Under the pieces are notes generated by a model, which did no database searches, was not told where the DNA came from, and was given only the letters and a program-made list of their open reading frames with translations. A stretch of DNA of 64,000 nt, from NCBI GenBank assembly GCA_929200315.1, contig CAKMZB010000011.1, positions 13,921 through 77,920 of the forward strand, in the 5' to 3' direction. The stretch comes from an uncultured Alphaproteobacteria bacterium (lineage in GTDB: Bacteria > Pseudomonadota > Alphaproteobacteria > Rhizobiales > Rhizobiaceae). Of the stretch, positions 18,826 to 28,934 are shown piece after piece. The position numbers were made by a program, and so were the translations under genes. Within the stretch, counting starts at the first letter, position 1, and the number at the start of each line of letters is the position of its first letter.

Positions 18826-19290
18826 ATGACAGACCAGGCCGAAGCAAGATTGAAGGAAATGGGCCTTGCCCTACCAGACGCCCCCGCCCCTGCGGCGAAC
18901 TATGTGCCTTACACGATTGCTGGCAATTTGCTGACCATCTCTGGACAAATCGCTAAGACCGATGACGGTGAATTGATCTCCGGCCGCCTTGGGGACGATG
19001 TTGATGTCGCCCATGGCCAGCGCGCCGCCCAGGTTTGTGCGTTGAGCATTTTGGCACAGGCGAAAGCGGCTCTGGGGGATTTGAGCCGCATCAAGCAGGT
19101 GGTCAAAATCAACGGCTTCGTCTTTGCCGCCCATGATTTCACCGACCATGCGCAGGTCATCAACGGCGCGTCCGACTTGCTGGTCAACGTACTCGGTGAT
19201 GCCGGTCGCCACGCTCGTGCCGCCGTTGGGATGGCCTCGCTGCCGTTCGGTGTTAGCGTAGAGATCGACGCCGTGATCGAGATCGCATGA
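18826..19290 (+). CDS. RidA/YjgF-family protein
   Basis: A 154-aa member of the Rid family. Markers are NYVPYTIAGNLLTISGQIAK, the central HGQRAAQVCALSILAQ and the C-terminal GRHARAAVGMASLPFGV with the candidate Arg, then VEIDAVIEIA. RidA itself deaminates reactive enamine/imine intermediates; this longer subgroup is of less certain activity. ATG 18826 follows GGAAAGA. The stop overlaps the GDPD start by 4 nt (ATGA). Confidence 0.9.
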   Translation: MTDQAEARLKEMGLALPDAPAPAANYVPYTIAGNLLTISGQIAKTDDGELISGRLGDDVDVAHGQRAAQVCALSILAQAKAALGDLSRIKQVVKINGFVFAAHDFTDHAQVINGASDLLVNVLGDAGRHARAAVGMASLPFGVSVEIDAVIEIA

Positions 19291-19994
19291 GCCAGGCCTT
19301 TGCGTTTACGCAGCGGCCCATAGCTCACCGCGGATTGCACGATGTTGAGCGCGGGATCATCGAAAACTCCATGTCAGCCTTTCAGGCGGCCGTGGATGGT
19401 GGCTACGGCATTGAATGCGACTTGCAAGTCAGCGCTGACGGGCGGGCGATGGTCTTTCACGACCCCGGCCTTGACCGCCTGACGGATAGCGAGAGCATGG
19501 CTGCTGATCTGACCGCTGAAGAACTCGGCGCACTTACACTGAAAGGCGGAGCAGACACGATCCGTCCGCTGGAGGACCATCTGGCGCTGGTCGCCGGGCG
19601 TATTCCGCTGGTGCTGGAGTTGAAAAGCGAGCCGTCGGGCTCGGCACGTCTTGTTGAAGCGGTTGCAAAGGCGCTGGAGAGCTATGACGGGCTCGCCGTC
19701 GTCATGTCCTTCGACCACGACCATTGTTCGCGCTTCAAGGCCGCAATACCAGACCGACTGCGCGGACTAACGGCAATGGGAAGTGAAGAAAGTGCGCAGA
19801 CCCATCGCAGCGCCATGGAGCGCTATGATCTCCAGTTTCTCTCCTACGACATCGAAGCAATCCCTACGCCCTTTGTGGCGGAAACCCGCAAACGCGGTCT
19901 TCCTATCATCACCTGGACTGTCCGCACGGAGGACGAAGTCGCGCGCAGCGCAGAATTTGCCGATCAGATGACCTTTGAAGGGTTCCGGCCCTGA
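19287..19994 (+). CDS. Glycerophosphodiester phosphodiesterase family protein
   Basis: Cytosolic GDPD fold of 235 aa without signal peptide. The conserved HRG (His14, Arg15), the metal pair in GIECDLQ and FHD in AMVFHDPGLDRLTD are present, and the barrel ends TWTVRTEDEV. It should hydrolyse glycerophosphodiesters to glycerol-3-phosphate and an alcohol. It is coupled to the RidA gene by a 4-nt overlap and to the next gene by a 1-nt gap. Confidence 0.92.
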   Translation: MSQAFAFTQRPIAHRGLHDVERGIIENSMSAFQAAVDGGYGIECDLQVSADGRAMVFHDPGLDRLTDSESMAADLTAEELGALTLKGGADTIRPLEDHLALVAGRIPLVLELKSEPSGSARLVEAVAKALESYDGLAVVMSFDHDHCSRFKAAIPDRLRGLTAMGSEESAQTHRSAMERYDLQFLSYDIEAIPTPFVAETRKRGLPIITWTVRTEDEVARSAEFADQMTFEGFRP

Positions 19995-19995
19995 A

Positions 19996-21195
19996 ATGAG
20001 CGGCAGGGAAGTCACCATCCGCACCCTCACCGCCGCGGCCGAAATAGATGCGGCCGATTGGGATCGGCTCGCCAATCCACCCGTTCGCGAAGACGCAGCG
20101 GCTGCCTTTGACTACAACCCTTTCCTAACCCACGCCTTCTTCGACGCCTGCGAAAAATCTGGCTCCGCCTGCCCGGAAACCGGCTGGCTCGCGCAGCATC
20201 TGCTACTAGTGGACGCCGATGGCAGAGCGCTCGGCCTGTTGCCCTGCTATCTGAAGAACCACAGCCAGGGCGAATATGTCTTCGATCACGGCTGGGCCGA
20301 CGCCTTCGAACGCGCTGGCGGTCAGTATTATCCCAAGCTCCAGGCCAGCATCCCCTTCACCCCCGCAACCGGACGACGGCTGCTGGTGGGAAATGGCGAA
20401 GACGCAGAGCAACGGCGGCTGATGCTCGGCGCCGGTTTGCAAGAGGTTTGCCGACGCCACGGCACATCGTCAGCCCATACCACCTTCCTGCCGAAAGACG
20501 AGTGGGAAGGGCTTGGTTCGCAAGGTTACTTGCAGAGAAATGACCAGCAATTTCATTGGAAAAACAATGGATACAAGTCATTTGATGAATTTTTAAATGA
20601 ATTATCATCCGCCAAGCGTAAGGTCATCCGCAAAGAGCGCCGTCGTGCATTGGAGGATAACGGCGTCACCATCGAATGGCTCACTGGCGCGCAGCTCACC
20701 GAGGAGATCTGGAACGACTTCTACCAATTCTACATCGACACCGGTTCGCGCAAATGGGGGCAGCCGTATCTGACGCGGGATTTCTATACGCGCATTGGCA
20801 AATCCATGGCCGATGACATCCTGCTCATCATGGCCAAGCGCGAAGGGCGCTATGTGGCGGGGGCAATCAATTTTGTTGGTTCACACACGCTCTTTGGCCG
20901 CCATTGGGGTTGCGTTGAGGATCACCCATTCCTGCATTTTGAAGTCTGCTATTATCAGGCCATTGACTACGCTATTGCCAACGGTCTCGCGCGAGTCGAG
21001 GCTGGCGCACAGGGTGAGCACAAGCTCGCGCGCGGCTACATGCCGCAAATCACCTATTCCGCCCATTACATCCCCCATCCCGGTTTCCGTGATGCAGTGG
21101 AAGATTATCTGGAACACGAGCGAGCCGCCGTGGAGCGGGAATCGCGGCTCATTGCCGAGCACGGCCCCTTCCGCAAAGCTGCAAAAAACGATTGA
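19996..21195 (+). CDS. FemAB-like GNAT acyltransferase (DUF482)
   Basis: The 399-aa product matches the FemAB_like/DUF482 family in the GNAT superfamily: YNPFLTHAFFDACEKSGSA, GLLPCYLKNHSQGEYVFDHG and the late GRHWGCVEDHPFLHFEVCYY, then ARVEAGAQGEHKLARGYMP. Members are suspected of aminoacyl or acyl transfer, in some cases to peptidoglycan, but the substrate is unproven. I take ATG 19996, just past the GDPD stop, over an upstream TTG at 19975. A short AT-rich stretch lies near 20540-20600. Confidence 0.88.
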   Translation: MSGREVTIRTLTAAAEIDAADWDRLANPPVREDAAAAFDYNPFLTHAFFDACEKSGSACPETGWLAQHLLLVDADGRALGLLPCYLKNHSQGEYVFDHGWADAFERAGGQYYPKLQASIPFTPATGRRLLVGNGEDAEQRRLMLGAGLQEVCRRHGTSSAHTTFLPKDEWEGLGSQGYLQRNDQQFHWKNNGYKSFDEFLNELSSAKRKVIRKERRRALEDNGVTIEWLTGAQLTEEIWNDFYQFYIDTGSRKWGQPYLTRDFYTRIGKSMADDILLIMAKREGRYVAGAINFVGSHTLFGRHWGCVEDHPFLHFEVCYYQAIDYAIANGLARVEAGAQGEHKLARGYMPQITYSAHYIPHPGFRDAVEDYLEHERAAVERESRLIAEHGPFRKAAKND

Positions 21196-21208
21196 TTAAG
21201 AGGACAAC

Positions 21209-21634
21209 ATGACCACTACCTACGATGATAACAACATCTTCGCCAAGATTCTGCGCGGCGAAATACCGGCTCAGAAGGTGTTTGAAGATGATGAGACGCT
21301 GGTCATCATGGACATCATGCCCCGTGGCGAAGGCCATTGCCTTGTCCTGCCAAAAAACGCGGCACGCAATATTCTCGATATTAGCGAAGGCGATCTCGCC
21401 GCCGTCTCCCGCACCACCCAGCGCGTCGCGCGGGCTGCAGGTAAAGCTTTCGGCGCGGACGGTGTAACGATCCAGCAATTCAACGAACCGGCAGGCGGTC
21501 AGGTGGTCTTCCACCTCCACGTCCATGTGATCCCGCGTTTCGAGGGCGTGAAATTGCGGCCTCACACGGGAGAAATGGCGGATCAGGACGAACTTGCCGC
21601 CAATACTCAAAAATGGCGAGCGGCCCTCACCTAA
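21209..21634 (+). CDS. HIT family protein (histidine triad nucleotide hydrolase)
   Basis: A 141-aa HIT domain protein. The histidine triad is HLHVHVIP (His102, His104, His106), and NIFAKILRGEIPAQ near the N-terminus is typical of the Hint branch. Such proteins hydrolyse purine nucleoside phosphoramidates or related adenylylated compounds. The ATG is preceded by AAGAGGA. The stop interlocks with that of convergent azlD (CTAA). Confidence 0.94.
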   Translation: MTTTYDDNNIFAKILRGEIPAQKVFEDDETLVIMDIMPRGEGHCLVLPKNAARNILDISEGDLAAVSRTTQRVARAAGKAFGADGVTIQQFNEPAGGQVVFHLHVHVIPRFEGVKLRPHTGEMADQDELAANTQKWRAALT

Positions 21635-21987
21635 ACGCCCACCAGCACAAACCAAGCAACAGCCAGCGCAATCTGGCCGCTGAGAATGCCAAGCGCCATA
21701 TTGCGGCGCAAAGTGAGAAATACGGTAAAGCCGAAGACCATGCTCCCTGCCCGCGCCCAAAGCGGCAGCATGGCGAGCGCACCGGTTGGGGCGAAAATGA
21801 TCTGCCCGATCACCGCAGCGACCAATCCGGTCGCGATGCAGCGCACCAACACCAGCCAGCGTGAACCCTCACTGATGTCGCCTATCGCCAGCACCCCGAC
21901 CCAACGCCACATCCCCGTGGGGATAGCGCAGGCCAGTGTGATGAAGAGGTAGGGCCACCACCAAGTATCGAAGCTGAAAATACTCAT
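21631..21987 (-). CDS. AzlD-type branched-chain amino acid transport protein
   Basis: A 118-aa membrane protein with four hydrophobic segments (about 9-27, 45-62, 65-88, 95-116). Its position directly behind azlC and its size fit AzlD, the small subunit of the AzlCD branched-chain amino acid exporter. ATG 21987 overlaps the azlC stop as ATGA. The open frame continues upstream to 22146, but only inside azlC. Confidence 0.85.
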   Translation of the reverse strand: MSIFSFDTWWWPYLFITLACAIPTGMWRWVGVLAIGDISEGSRWLVLVRCIATGLVAAVIGQIIFAPTGALAMLPLWARAGSMVFGFTVFLTLRRNMALGILSGQIALAVAWFVLVGV

Positions 21988-22721
21988 CGCGGCCCCCTCA
22001 AAAGATAAACGCCGAAGGAAAAGAGCCCCGCCCCAATGCCAGCAAGCAGGATCGCAAAATCCGGTGCCACGAACCGCGCCGCTGGCAGCAGCCAAAAGCC
22101 GCAAACGAGTGCCAACCGTTCCACCGAATAGCGCGAAGCGTTCCAAAGCGATGTTGCGAAATAGAGCGGCGTCAGGAAGGTCAGGAACGCCATGAAGTAG
22201 GGCGGAAACGAGCCAGCAAGCTGATGCACGAGTGCGGCCGCCAGCGTCGACATGACCATCACAGACAGCGCAAAGCCAACAAAATAGGGCAAGCGCCCGC
22301 GCGGTGGGATTTTGTCGGAGCGCTGCATGAGATTAACCCAGGCCGTGATGGCGACAAGGTTTGACGCCATTAGCAGGTGCCAACGCTTTGTGCCGGGCAC
22401 CCGCACCTCCGGCACGAGCGCCATGACCATTGGCAGCATCCGCAATGAGGCCAAAGATACGGCAAGAGCAATCGCCAGCATGGACGCATCCGCTGCGATA
22501 CCGGCCACCAGAATGAGGTGCGAGGGAAGCGCCCAAACGACGGGAACCATGAAGATCAATTGCCCAAGGGACACACCGGCATCCCGCGCCAGGCCACCAA
22601 AACCAATAAATGCTGAGGTCAGCACCAGCGAGGGCAAAGTGCCAAAAGACAGAACGCCCCGGCGGAACCAAGACCAGTCATAGACCGCTTGAGATTTGTC
22701 GTGAGTGGACTGCGAAGACAT
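21984..22721 (-). CDS. AzlC family ABC transporter permease-like exporter
   Basis: Large subunit of an AzlCD-type exporter, 245 aa, with many hydrophobic segments from GVLSFGTLPSLVLTSAFIGF on. The early ...FGGLARDAGVSLGQLIFM is the AzlC signature. AzlCD exports branched-chain amino acids or analogues; no ATPase is involved despite the family name. It lies 80 bp downstream of clpA on the same strand and may have its own promoter. It is coupled to azlD by a 4-nt overlap. Confidence 0.9.
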   Translation of the reverse strand: MSSQSTHDKSQAVYDWSWFRRGVLSFGTLPSLVLTSAFIGFGGLARDAGVSLGQLIFMVPVVWALPSHLILVAGIAADASMLAIALAVSLASLRMLPMVMALVPEVRVPGTKRWHLLMASNLVAITAWVNLMQRSDKIPPRGRLPYFVGFALSVMVMSTLAAALVHQLAGSFPPYFMAFLTFLTPLYFATSLWNASRYSVERLALVCGFWLLPAARFVAPDFAILLAGIGAGLFSFGVYLLRGPR

Positions 22722-22801
22722 GGCCGCCTTTTGCGCCCGCTGTTCGCCGGTAGCAAGACAGGTAAAGAAAAAGACGGACCGTTTGGCCCGCCCTTATCCG
22801 A

Positions 22802-25240
22802 TCAGCTCTTCAGCGGTACTTTCGGTACTGCCGGCCCGCCACGTTTGGGTGAAGGCTTATCGTCGCCATCACCTCCGGCGCTTCCACCCTTGCGGGATTT
22901 CGGCAAGGCCTTTTTGCGCGCTGCGGGCTTTTTCTTTGGCACCGGCTCTTTTTTCGGCTTCACGGTCTTGTCTTCCACCGCTTCCAGCTTCAGTCCGGTC
23001 ACGCCATTAGGCAGATCTTCAACGGAAACCTTCACGGTCCCGCCCTTGCGTAGTTTGCCAAAAAGCACCTCGTCCGCCAGCGGCTTCTTGATGTGCTCCT
23101 GGATCACACGGCTGAGCGGGCGTGCGCCCATCCGGTCATCGTAGCCCTTCTTGGCAATCCATTGGACCGCTTCCGGTGTCAGATCAAAAGTCACACCGCG
23201 TTCAGAAAGCTGTGCCTCCAGCTGCATGACAAATTTCTCCACTACCTTATGGACGATCTGCGGTTTCAACCCTTCAAACGGAATGATCGCGTCCAGGCGA
23301 TTGCGGAATTCCGGCGCGAAGAGGCGGTTGATGGCCTCCATGTCGTCGCCCGTGCGTTTGGAAGAGCCAAAGCCGATCGCGGCCTTGGCAGCTTCGGCGG
23401 CACCGGCATTGGTGGTCATCACAATTATGACGTTACGGAAATCCACCTTCTTGCCGTTGTGGTCCGTCAGCGCGCCGTTATCCATCACTTGAAGAAGAAT
23501 GTTGAAGAGGTCCGGATGGGCCTTTTCGATTTCGTCCAACAGCAAGACACAATGAGGGTGCTGATCGACACCATCCGTGAGCATCCCGCCCTGGTCGAAC
23601 CCAACATAGCCAGGAGGAGCACCGATCAGCCGAGAGATCGTATGGCGCTCCATATACTCCGACATGTCGAACCGCAGTAGCTCCACGCCGAGTGTATCAG
23701 CGAGCTGCTTCACAACTTCGGTCTTGCCGACACCTGTCGGCCCCGAAAAGAGGTAGGAGCCGATGGGTTTGTTGGGCTCCCGCAAGCCGGCGCGGGCCAA
23801 CTTGATGGAAGAAGCCAGAGCCTCGATCGCCGCATCCTGGCCATAAACCATACGCTTCAACTGCTCGGTGAGGTTTTTGAGAACCTCAGCATCGTCCTTG
23901 GAAACCGACTTGGCCGGAATGCGCGCCATTGTCGCAATGGTGGCTTCAATTTCTGCTGTGCCAATCCGCTTCTTGCGCTTCTCAGCAGGCACCAACATCT
24001 GACTCGCGCCGGTCTCATCGATCACGTCAATCGCCTTGTCGGGCAGCTTGCGGTCGTTGATGTAGCGTGAGGACAATTCGACGGACTGCACGATGGCATC
24101 GTCTGAATATTTTACTTTGTGGAAGTCCTCGAAATACGGCTTCAACCCGCGCATAATTTCGATCGCGTCGGTCACATTTGGCTCGTTAATATCGATCTTC
24201 TGGAACCGCCGTACCAGAGCACGATCCTTCTCGAAGAACTGGCGGTATTCTTTGTAGGTTGTTGAACCGATACAGCGGATCGCGCCGGATGAGAGCGCCG
24301 GCTTGAGCAAGTTGGAGGCGTCCATCGCTCCCCCGCTGGTAGCACCAGCGCCGATCACCGTGTGGATCTCGTCGATGAACATGATCGCGCCGGGGGTCTC
24401 TTCGATCTCCTTCACCACGGCCTTTAGCCGCTCCTCAAAATCACCCCGATAGCGGGTGCCGGCAAGGAGCGTACCCATATCGAGGGAGTAGATGGCGGCC
24501 TCCAGTAGAACCTCGGGCACGTCTTTTTCGACAATACGCTTAGCGAGCCCCTCAGCAATGGCCGTCTTACCAACACCTGGATCACCTACATAAAGCGGAT
24601 TATTCTTAGAGCGGCGGCACAGAACCTGGATGGTCCTGTTCACCTCGTCCATGCGCCCGATCAGCGGATCGACTTTCCCGTCGACGGCTTTTTGATTGAG
24701 GTTGACGCAGTAGGCCACCAACGCCTCGCCCTGTTTGGGCGCACCGCTGGGATCCTCATCCTCAGCCATGCCTTCCACCGAGCGCGTTTCAGACGCGCCG
24801 GGTTTTTTGGAGATGCCATGCGAAATGAAATTCACCGCATCGTAGCGTGTCATGTCCTGCTCTTGCAGGAAAAAGGCAGCGTGGCTTTCTCGTTCGGCAA
24901 AGATAGCAACGAGCACATTGGCACCCGTCACTTCTTCCCGACCGGATGATTGCACGTGAATGACCGCGCGCTGGATCACCCGCTGGAAACCAGCAGTAGG
25001 TTTTGAATCTTCGTAGGCTTCCGTCACCAGATTCTGGAGTTCGGTGTCGATATAGTCCTGCAATTTGTCACGAAGCTGCTTGGTGGAGACACCACAGGCA
25101 CGCATGACGCCGAGGGCATCCTCATCATCAATCAGCGCCAGAAGCAGATGCTCCAGCGTCGCATATTCCTGCTGCCGTTCGCTTGCATAGGTCAGCGCAT
25201 GATGCAGGGCAGTTTCCAGACTATCGGTAAAAGTCGGCAA
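22802..25240 (-). CDS. clpA: ATP-dependent Clp protease ATP-binding subunit ClpA
   Basis: AAA+ unfoldase that feeds substrates to ClpP. The 812-aa protein has the N-domain (about 1-145), AAA-1 with Walker A GDPGVGKT (219-226), AAA-2 with GPTGVGKT, the ClpP-docking IGF loop in [10 protein letters not shown], and a C-terminal D2-small domain. A Lys/Pro/Gly-rich tail of about 55 residues follows, longer than in E. coli ClpA. It lies 66 bp downstream of clpS, its adaptor, in the usual order. Confidence 0.97.
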   Translation of the reverse strand: MPTFTDSLETALHHALTYASERQQEYATLEHLLLALIDDEDALGVMRACGVSTKQLRDKLQDYIDTELQNLVTEAYEDSKPTAGFQRVIQRAVIHVQSSGREEVTGANVLVAIFAERESHAAFFLQEQDMTRYDAVNFISHGISKKPGASETRSVEGMAEDEDPSGAPKQGEALVAYCVNLNQKAVDGKVDPLIGRMDEVNRTIQVLCRRSKNNPLYVGDPGVGKTAIAEGLAKRIVEKDVPEVLLEAAIYSLDMGTLLAGTRYRGDFEERLKAVVKEIEETPGAIMFIDEIHTVIGAGATSGGAMDASNLLKPALSSGAIRCIGSTTYKEYRQFFEKDRALVRRFQKIDINEPNVTDAIEIMRGLKPYFEDFHKVKYSDDAIVQSVELSSRYINDRKLPDKAIDVIDETGASQMLVPAEKRKKRIGTAEIEATIATMARIPAKSVSKDDAEVLKNLTEQLKRMVYGQDAAIEALASSIKLARAGLREPNKPIGSYLFSGPTGVGKTEVVKQLADTLGVELLRFDMSEYMERHTISRLIGAPPGYVGFDQGGMLTDGVDQHPHCVLLLDEIEKAHPDLFNILLQVMDNGALTDHNGKKVDFRNVIIVMTTNAGAAEAAKAAIGFGSSKRTGDDMEAINRLFAPEFRNRLDAIIPFEGLKPQIVHKVVEKFVMQLEAQLSERGVTFDLTPEAVQWIAKKGYDDRMGARPLSRVIQEHIKKPLADEVLFGKLRKGGTVKVSVEDLPNGVTGLKLEAVEDKTVKPKKEPVPKKKPAARKKALPKSRKGGSAGGDGDDKPSPKRGGPAVPKVPLKS

Positions 25241-25306
25241 AGGCTTATCCTTGTTGACCCCGGCGGGAAGGCCGGAGCGAGAGATGGTGGAGGAAGGCCC
25301 CCCGCC

Positions 25307-25642
25307 TCATTGCTTTTCCATCACGCATTGCAGCGGATGCTGGTTCTTGCGGGCGTGGTCCATCACCTGCGTGACTTTCGTTTCGGCCACTTCGTAGGTG
25401 TAGACCCCACATTCGCCGACGCCGTTCTGATGCACATGGAGCATCACCTGCGTCGCTTTCTCAAGGTCCATCTGGAAAAAGCGAACTAAAATCTCGATGA
25501 CGAATTCCATTGGCGTGAAGTCATCATTGAGCAACAGAACGCGATAGAGGCTCGGTTTTGCGACCTTGGGTTTGGTCTTGGTGATGACAGCGACATCACC
25601 CTCGCCACTATCATCTTCAAAGTTGTCATCATCCCCAGCCAT
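25307..25642 (-). CDS. clpS: ATP-dependent Clp protease adaptor ClpS
   Basis: N-degron adaptor that delivers proteins with bulky hydrophobic N-terminal residues to ClpAP. The 111-aa form has a disordered acidic start, then [20 protein letters not shown], the metal/peptide-pocket region [22 protein letters not shown] and [19 protein letters not shown] use ATG 25642 because MAGDDDNF... resembles the start in relatives. A TTG at 25726 in the same frame has a better ribosome-binding site (GGGAGG) and would add 28 residues, so the start is not settled. Confidence 0.93.
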   Translation of the reverse strand: MAGDDDNFEDDSGEGDVAVITKTKPKVAKPSLYRVLLLNDDFTPMEFVIEILVRFFQMDLEKATQVMLHVHQNGVGECGVYTYEVAETKVTQVMDHARKNQHPLQCVMEKQ

Positions 25643-25950
25643 CTGCGGCCTGAGGAGGTGATGGCTCTGGAAGGCATTCAATTTATTCAAAACACTGGAT
25701 CCGTTCGACACCTTGATCGGGCGCAAGTTGGCCTCCCACCCCGCGCCATGGGTTCGATATAGGTTTTCTGATCGGGAGTTTAAGGGGGCTGGCGAGCCGC
25801 TGGCAACGGTGAGCCTGTGCGCTAGCGGTCGAATAAGTTGCCGAAGTCGCTACCGACAAAAATACCCGATTGACCCGTCGTCTTTAACGCAATGGAAACC
25901 AAGCGCCTTTACTCAGAACGAAGGTCTGCGGGCATTTTGCGCTTTCAGAC
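25643..25950. other. Divergent intergenic region between clpS and the carboxypeptidase gene
   Basis: About 308 bp between the chosen clpS start and the carboxypeptidase start (224 bp if clpS begins at TTG 25726). It should hold both promoters. A TTGACC at 25870-25875 is the best -35 candidate for the plus strand but lacks a clear -10. No RNA gene or repeat seen. Confidence 0.4.
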
Positions 25951-27411
25951 ATGATGAAACACACCGGCCAACCCTCATCGGCCAAACTTGCAGGTAGTAT
26001 TGTGCGTAGCAAAACCGGCCTCCATTTTTCGCTTTCCTGTCGCTCGCTCCTCATCACGCTGATGGCCATTATCGTGCAGGTCACAGGTGTGACTCAGGCC
26101 AGCGCCAATCCACTTTATGCGGGTCTCGTGATCGACGCGAAGACCGGCAAGGTGCTCTATTCGCGCCATGCCGACGCCAAGCGCCATCCCGCCTCCCTCA
26201 CCAAAATGATGACGCTCTATCTGGTCTTTGAAGATCTGAAAGCCGGCAAAATCACCCGCGCGACTCGCGTTCCCATGACCAAGGAAGGCGCTAGTCGTCC
26301 ACCATCCAAGATCGGGTTGAAAGTCGGGCAGACCATGTCCGTCAACCAGGCGATCCTGGCGCTGGTGACAAAATCAGCAAACGATGTCGCATCCGCCGTC
26401 GGCGGCAAACTGTCTGGCTCGGAGGCCGCCTTTGCCCGTCGCATGACCCGCAAGGCCCGTGAACTGGGGATGACGAACACGACCTTCAAAAACGCTTCCG
26501 GCCTCACCGCCAAGCGCCAACTCACCACCGCGCGGGACATGGCCACACTCGGCCTCGCTCTACGAGAGCATTTCCCGAGTGAATACAAAGTCTTTCAGAC
26601 CCGCGTATTCAAATATGGCAAGCGTCGCTACGGCAACCACAACAAACTGCTGGGCCGTGTGCGCGGCGTTGACGGCATTAAGACGGGCTACACGCGGGCC
26701 GCCGGTTTCAACCTGGTTTCGTCCGCCTCTCACAATGGCCGCAGCATTGTCGCTGTTGTTATGGGCGGCCGCAGCGGCAAGCGTCGCAACGCCTGGATGA
26801 AGACACTCATCGGCCGCTATTTGCCGAAAGCCTCGCGCGGCAAGAAGCAGCGCCTTGTTGCCCTACCCACTGGCGCAAGAGATACTGACCTGACGCGCTT
26901 GGCCCGCATTCCAATCCCGACCTTCGCGCCCCGTGCGCAGACTATGGCCTATGCAGCCACCGCAAATGTGCGCTCCGCCACCAGCCTTGTTGCCGTTCCT
27001 GTACGGCGCGTGAGAACAACCACGATGATAAGTCCGGCTCGTTTTGACACCGCGCGCACCGTTGAGGGGTTGGTACCCCCTACCCCGGTTCCGCGACCCA
27101 CCAACGCGTCTATTCAGACCCCTAAAGACCCGCCAAGAGCGGCTGTCGTCAGCTCCGCCGACGTGGGCGGATGGCACATTCAACTTGCCGCTGGCACCAA
27201 CAGAGATGAGCTGAAAGACCTTCTGCACCGCGTCCAGAGCCGCAATCCGCGCCTCTTGAGCGATGCCCAAATCCATATGCCGCAGGCCAGCGGAGGCGCC
27301 CACCCGGTTTACCGCGCCCGTTTTGCTGGCTTTGAAAACAAGACCACGGCTCGTCAAGCTTGCAAGGCACTTAAGCGCCAGCGGGTCGATTGCCTGGCGA
27401 TTGCTGGTTAA
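25951..27411 (+). CDS. D-alanyl-D-alanine carboxypeptidase with SPOR domain
   Basis: A penicillin-binding protein of the DacA/DacC (S11) type, 486 aa. An N-terminal hydrophobic segment (about 32-48) ending near QASA acts as signal peptide. The active-site motifs are SLTK (Ser82, Lys85), SAN (142-144) and KTG (244-246). A variable Ala/Pro/Thr-rich linker leads to a C-terminal SPOR domain (about 405-486, WHIQLAAGTNRDEL), which binds denuded peptidoglycan at the septum. It trims the terminal D-Ala of stem peptides. ATG 25951 is directly followed by another ATG. Confidence 0.94.
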   Translation: MMKHTGQPSSAKLAGSIVRSKTGLHFSLSCRSLLITLMAIIVQVTGVTQASANPLYAGLVIDAKTGKVLYSRHADAKRHPASLTKMMTLYLVFEDLKAGKITRATRVPMTKEGASRPPSKIGLKVGQTMSVNQAILALVTKSANDVASAVGGKLSGSEAAFARRMTRKARELGMTNTTFKNASGLTAKRQLTTARDMATLGLALREHFPSEYKVFQTRVFKYGKRRYGNHNKLLGRVRGVDGIKTGYTRAAGFNLVSSASHNGRSIVAVVMGGRSGKRRNAWMKTLIGRYLPKASRGKKQRLVALPTGARDTDLTRLARIPIPTFAPRAQTMAYAATANVRSATSLVAVPVRRVRTTTMISPARFDTARTVEGLVPPTPVPRPTNASIQTPKDPPRAAVVSSADVGGWHIQLAAGTNRDELKDLLHRVQSRNPRLLSDAQIHMPQASGGAHPVYRARFAGFENKTTARQACKALKRQRVDCLAIAG

Positions 27412-27456
27412 CCCGTGTCGTTTCTCAATGTCCGCCCTGTTTTGCGTAAGGACTTC

Positions 27457-28152
27457 TCACCCATGAGCACTCAAAAGAACGTCTTTGGCCTCGTTGACCT
27501 TGGCCGCAAGAAAAGTCGATCCACCGCCGTCGGGATGAAGCCCCTTCATCAGGCGTCGATGAGCGATGGTGATATCCTCCCGGCTGGCCCCCGCGGCAAG
27601 CCCCAACACCTCGTAGGCCTCCTCTTCGCCCATGGGTCCCGTGCTCGCCGGGCGAGCCTGCCCCGTGTCGCCATCCGCCTCAGCGTCTTCGCGCCAACGG
27701 GCAAAGCGGCGGTCAAGATACGCGTCTAGAAGAGCGATTGAACTACCATCATCGCAGATTTCGCGGCGCAGAGTAATCAGTTCCTCGCGGTCGAGATCGG
27801 CAAGACGTGACCCTTCAAAGCTTCCCGCTAGAACGACGCCCTCCATCTCCCCACTCTCATGATCCAGCTCCATCTCCAGCGCCGCTGAGCGCACGCGAGA
27901 GGTTTGTTGACCGCCGCCCATCCTCGTCGTCGGAGGCGCAAGGTGACGCATACGGTGGCCAAGAGCCATTCCCACGCCAATGAGCATAGCTCCGAACGCA
28001 AACTGACGGGCGAAGAGCAACAGCACCCCGCCGCCCATGAGCCCTACCGGCGCACCGTTGCGCAAAAGAACGGCCAACTGAGATGCCGGCAGAGCAAGGA
28101 ACAGCACCAATGCGACCACGGCTAAGAGAAGTAAAATGAAAGCAGTGCTCAT
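27457..28152 (-). CDS. Membrane-anchored DnaJ domain protein
   Basis: The 231-aa product has two N-terminal hydrophobic segments (about 4-30 and 35-64), a central acidic region (DLDREELITLRREICDDG) and a C-terminal J domain with YEVLGLAAGASREDITIAHRRLMKGLHPD, including the HPD motif needed to stimulate Hsp70. This topology is like TIM14-type J proteins. It overlaps the upstream VWA gene by 4 nt. It probably recruits DnaK to a membrane-bound client; the client is unknown. Confidence 0.88.
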   Translation of the reverse strand: MSTAFILLLLAVVALVLFLALPASQLAVLLRNGAPVGLMGGGVLLLFARQFAFGAMLIGVGMALGHRMRHLAPPTTRMGGGQQTSRVRSAALEMELDHESGEMEGVVLAGSFEGSRLADLDREELITLRREICDDGSSIALLDAYLDRRFARWREDAEADGDTGQARPASTGPMGEEEAYEVLGLAAGASREDITIAHRRLMKGLHPDGGGSTFLAAKVNEAKDVLLSAHG

Positions 28153-28877
28153 TTAAGTTGCTCCAACAGCGCGCGATCTTCGGTTCCACCGCTGCTCTCC
28201 AGCGCCGCACGCCCGCCACTTGCAAAGCGGGCGACAGCTTTCAGCAATTCAGCAAGTCGCGCGGCAGCTCCCTCTTCAAAACTCGCATAGGCCCCACCGG
28301 AGAGCCTCGCGATCTCGCGAAAGACGCGTTCGGCCACGTTGTCCCGCCCTTCCTGAAACAAGAAACACGGCACGCCGAGCAGGCCGAGTTCACCGGCAAT
28401 GCTGCAAAGATCGTCCACCCTCTCCTCCATCGCATCACCAACGAATACCAGCGCATCCACCCGCGAGCGATCCGGATTGTTCGGGTTCCTCTTGGCCGCT
28501 TCCTTACGCACATGGGTAAGAATACGCCCGATTTGCGTGTGGCCGCCCTGGCACTGGATGCGCGTCATCAGACTGCGCAGAGCATCAGCATCCGGCACCC
28601 AGCGCGAGGCGCGGCATTCCTTGAAACCGCGAAAATAGGCAAGCTGCACATCGAGGCCACCGGCTGCCTTCACGGCATCAAACATTTGCGCCTGCAAATG
28701 CTGCGCGCGGTCCCAAGTGTGTTGCCTGCTCATTGTAGCATCGAGCGCAAAGACCAAACCGCCTTTGCCAGCACCACGGTCGCGAGTGGTGCTCGCGACG
28801 CTTAGGAAGGCGTCAATGTCACTTTTCGAAGATGAAAGCGCGCCACCGACGGAGCGCTTTTGAACGGATCTGACCAT
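28149..28877 (-). CDS. VWA-like domain protein
   Basis: The 242-aa product has a MIDAS-like motif, DATMS, in GGLVFALDATMSRQHTWDRA, a second metal-region QGGHTQIGRIL and a VDALVFVGDAMEE strand. This is a von Willebrand A-like fold without signal peptide, so cytosolic. It is translationally coupled (ATGA) to the DnaJ membrane protein, and the two are likely partners. Function is unknown. It starts 58 bp after the mipZ stop. Confidence 0.83.
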   Translation of the reverse strand: MVRSVQKRSVGGALSSSKSDIDAFLSVASTTRDRGAGKGGLVFALDATMSRQHTWDRAQHLQAQMFDAVKAAGGLDVQLAYFRGFKECRASRWVPDADALRSLMTRIQCQGGHTQIGRILTHVRKEAAKRNPNNPDRSRVDALVFVGDAMEERVDDLCSIAGELGLLGVPCFLFQEGRDNVAERVFREIARLSGGAYASFEEGAAARLAELLKAVARFASGGRAALESSGGTEDRALLEQLK

Positions 28878-28934
28878 GGCTCATAATTGGGGCCCTCGTC
28901 GTCAATCGCAAGCAACGTTTACAACGCAGCACAA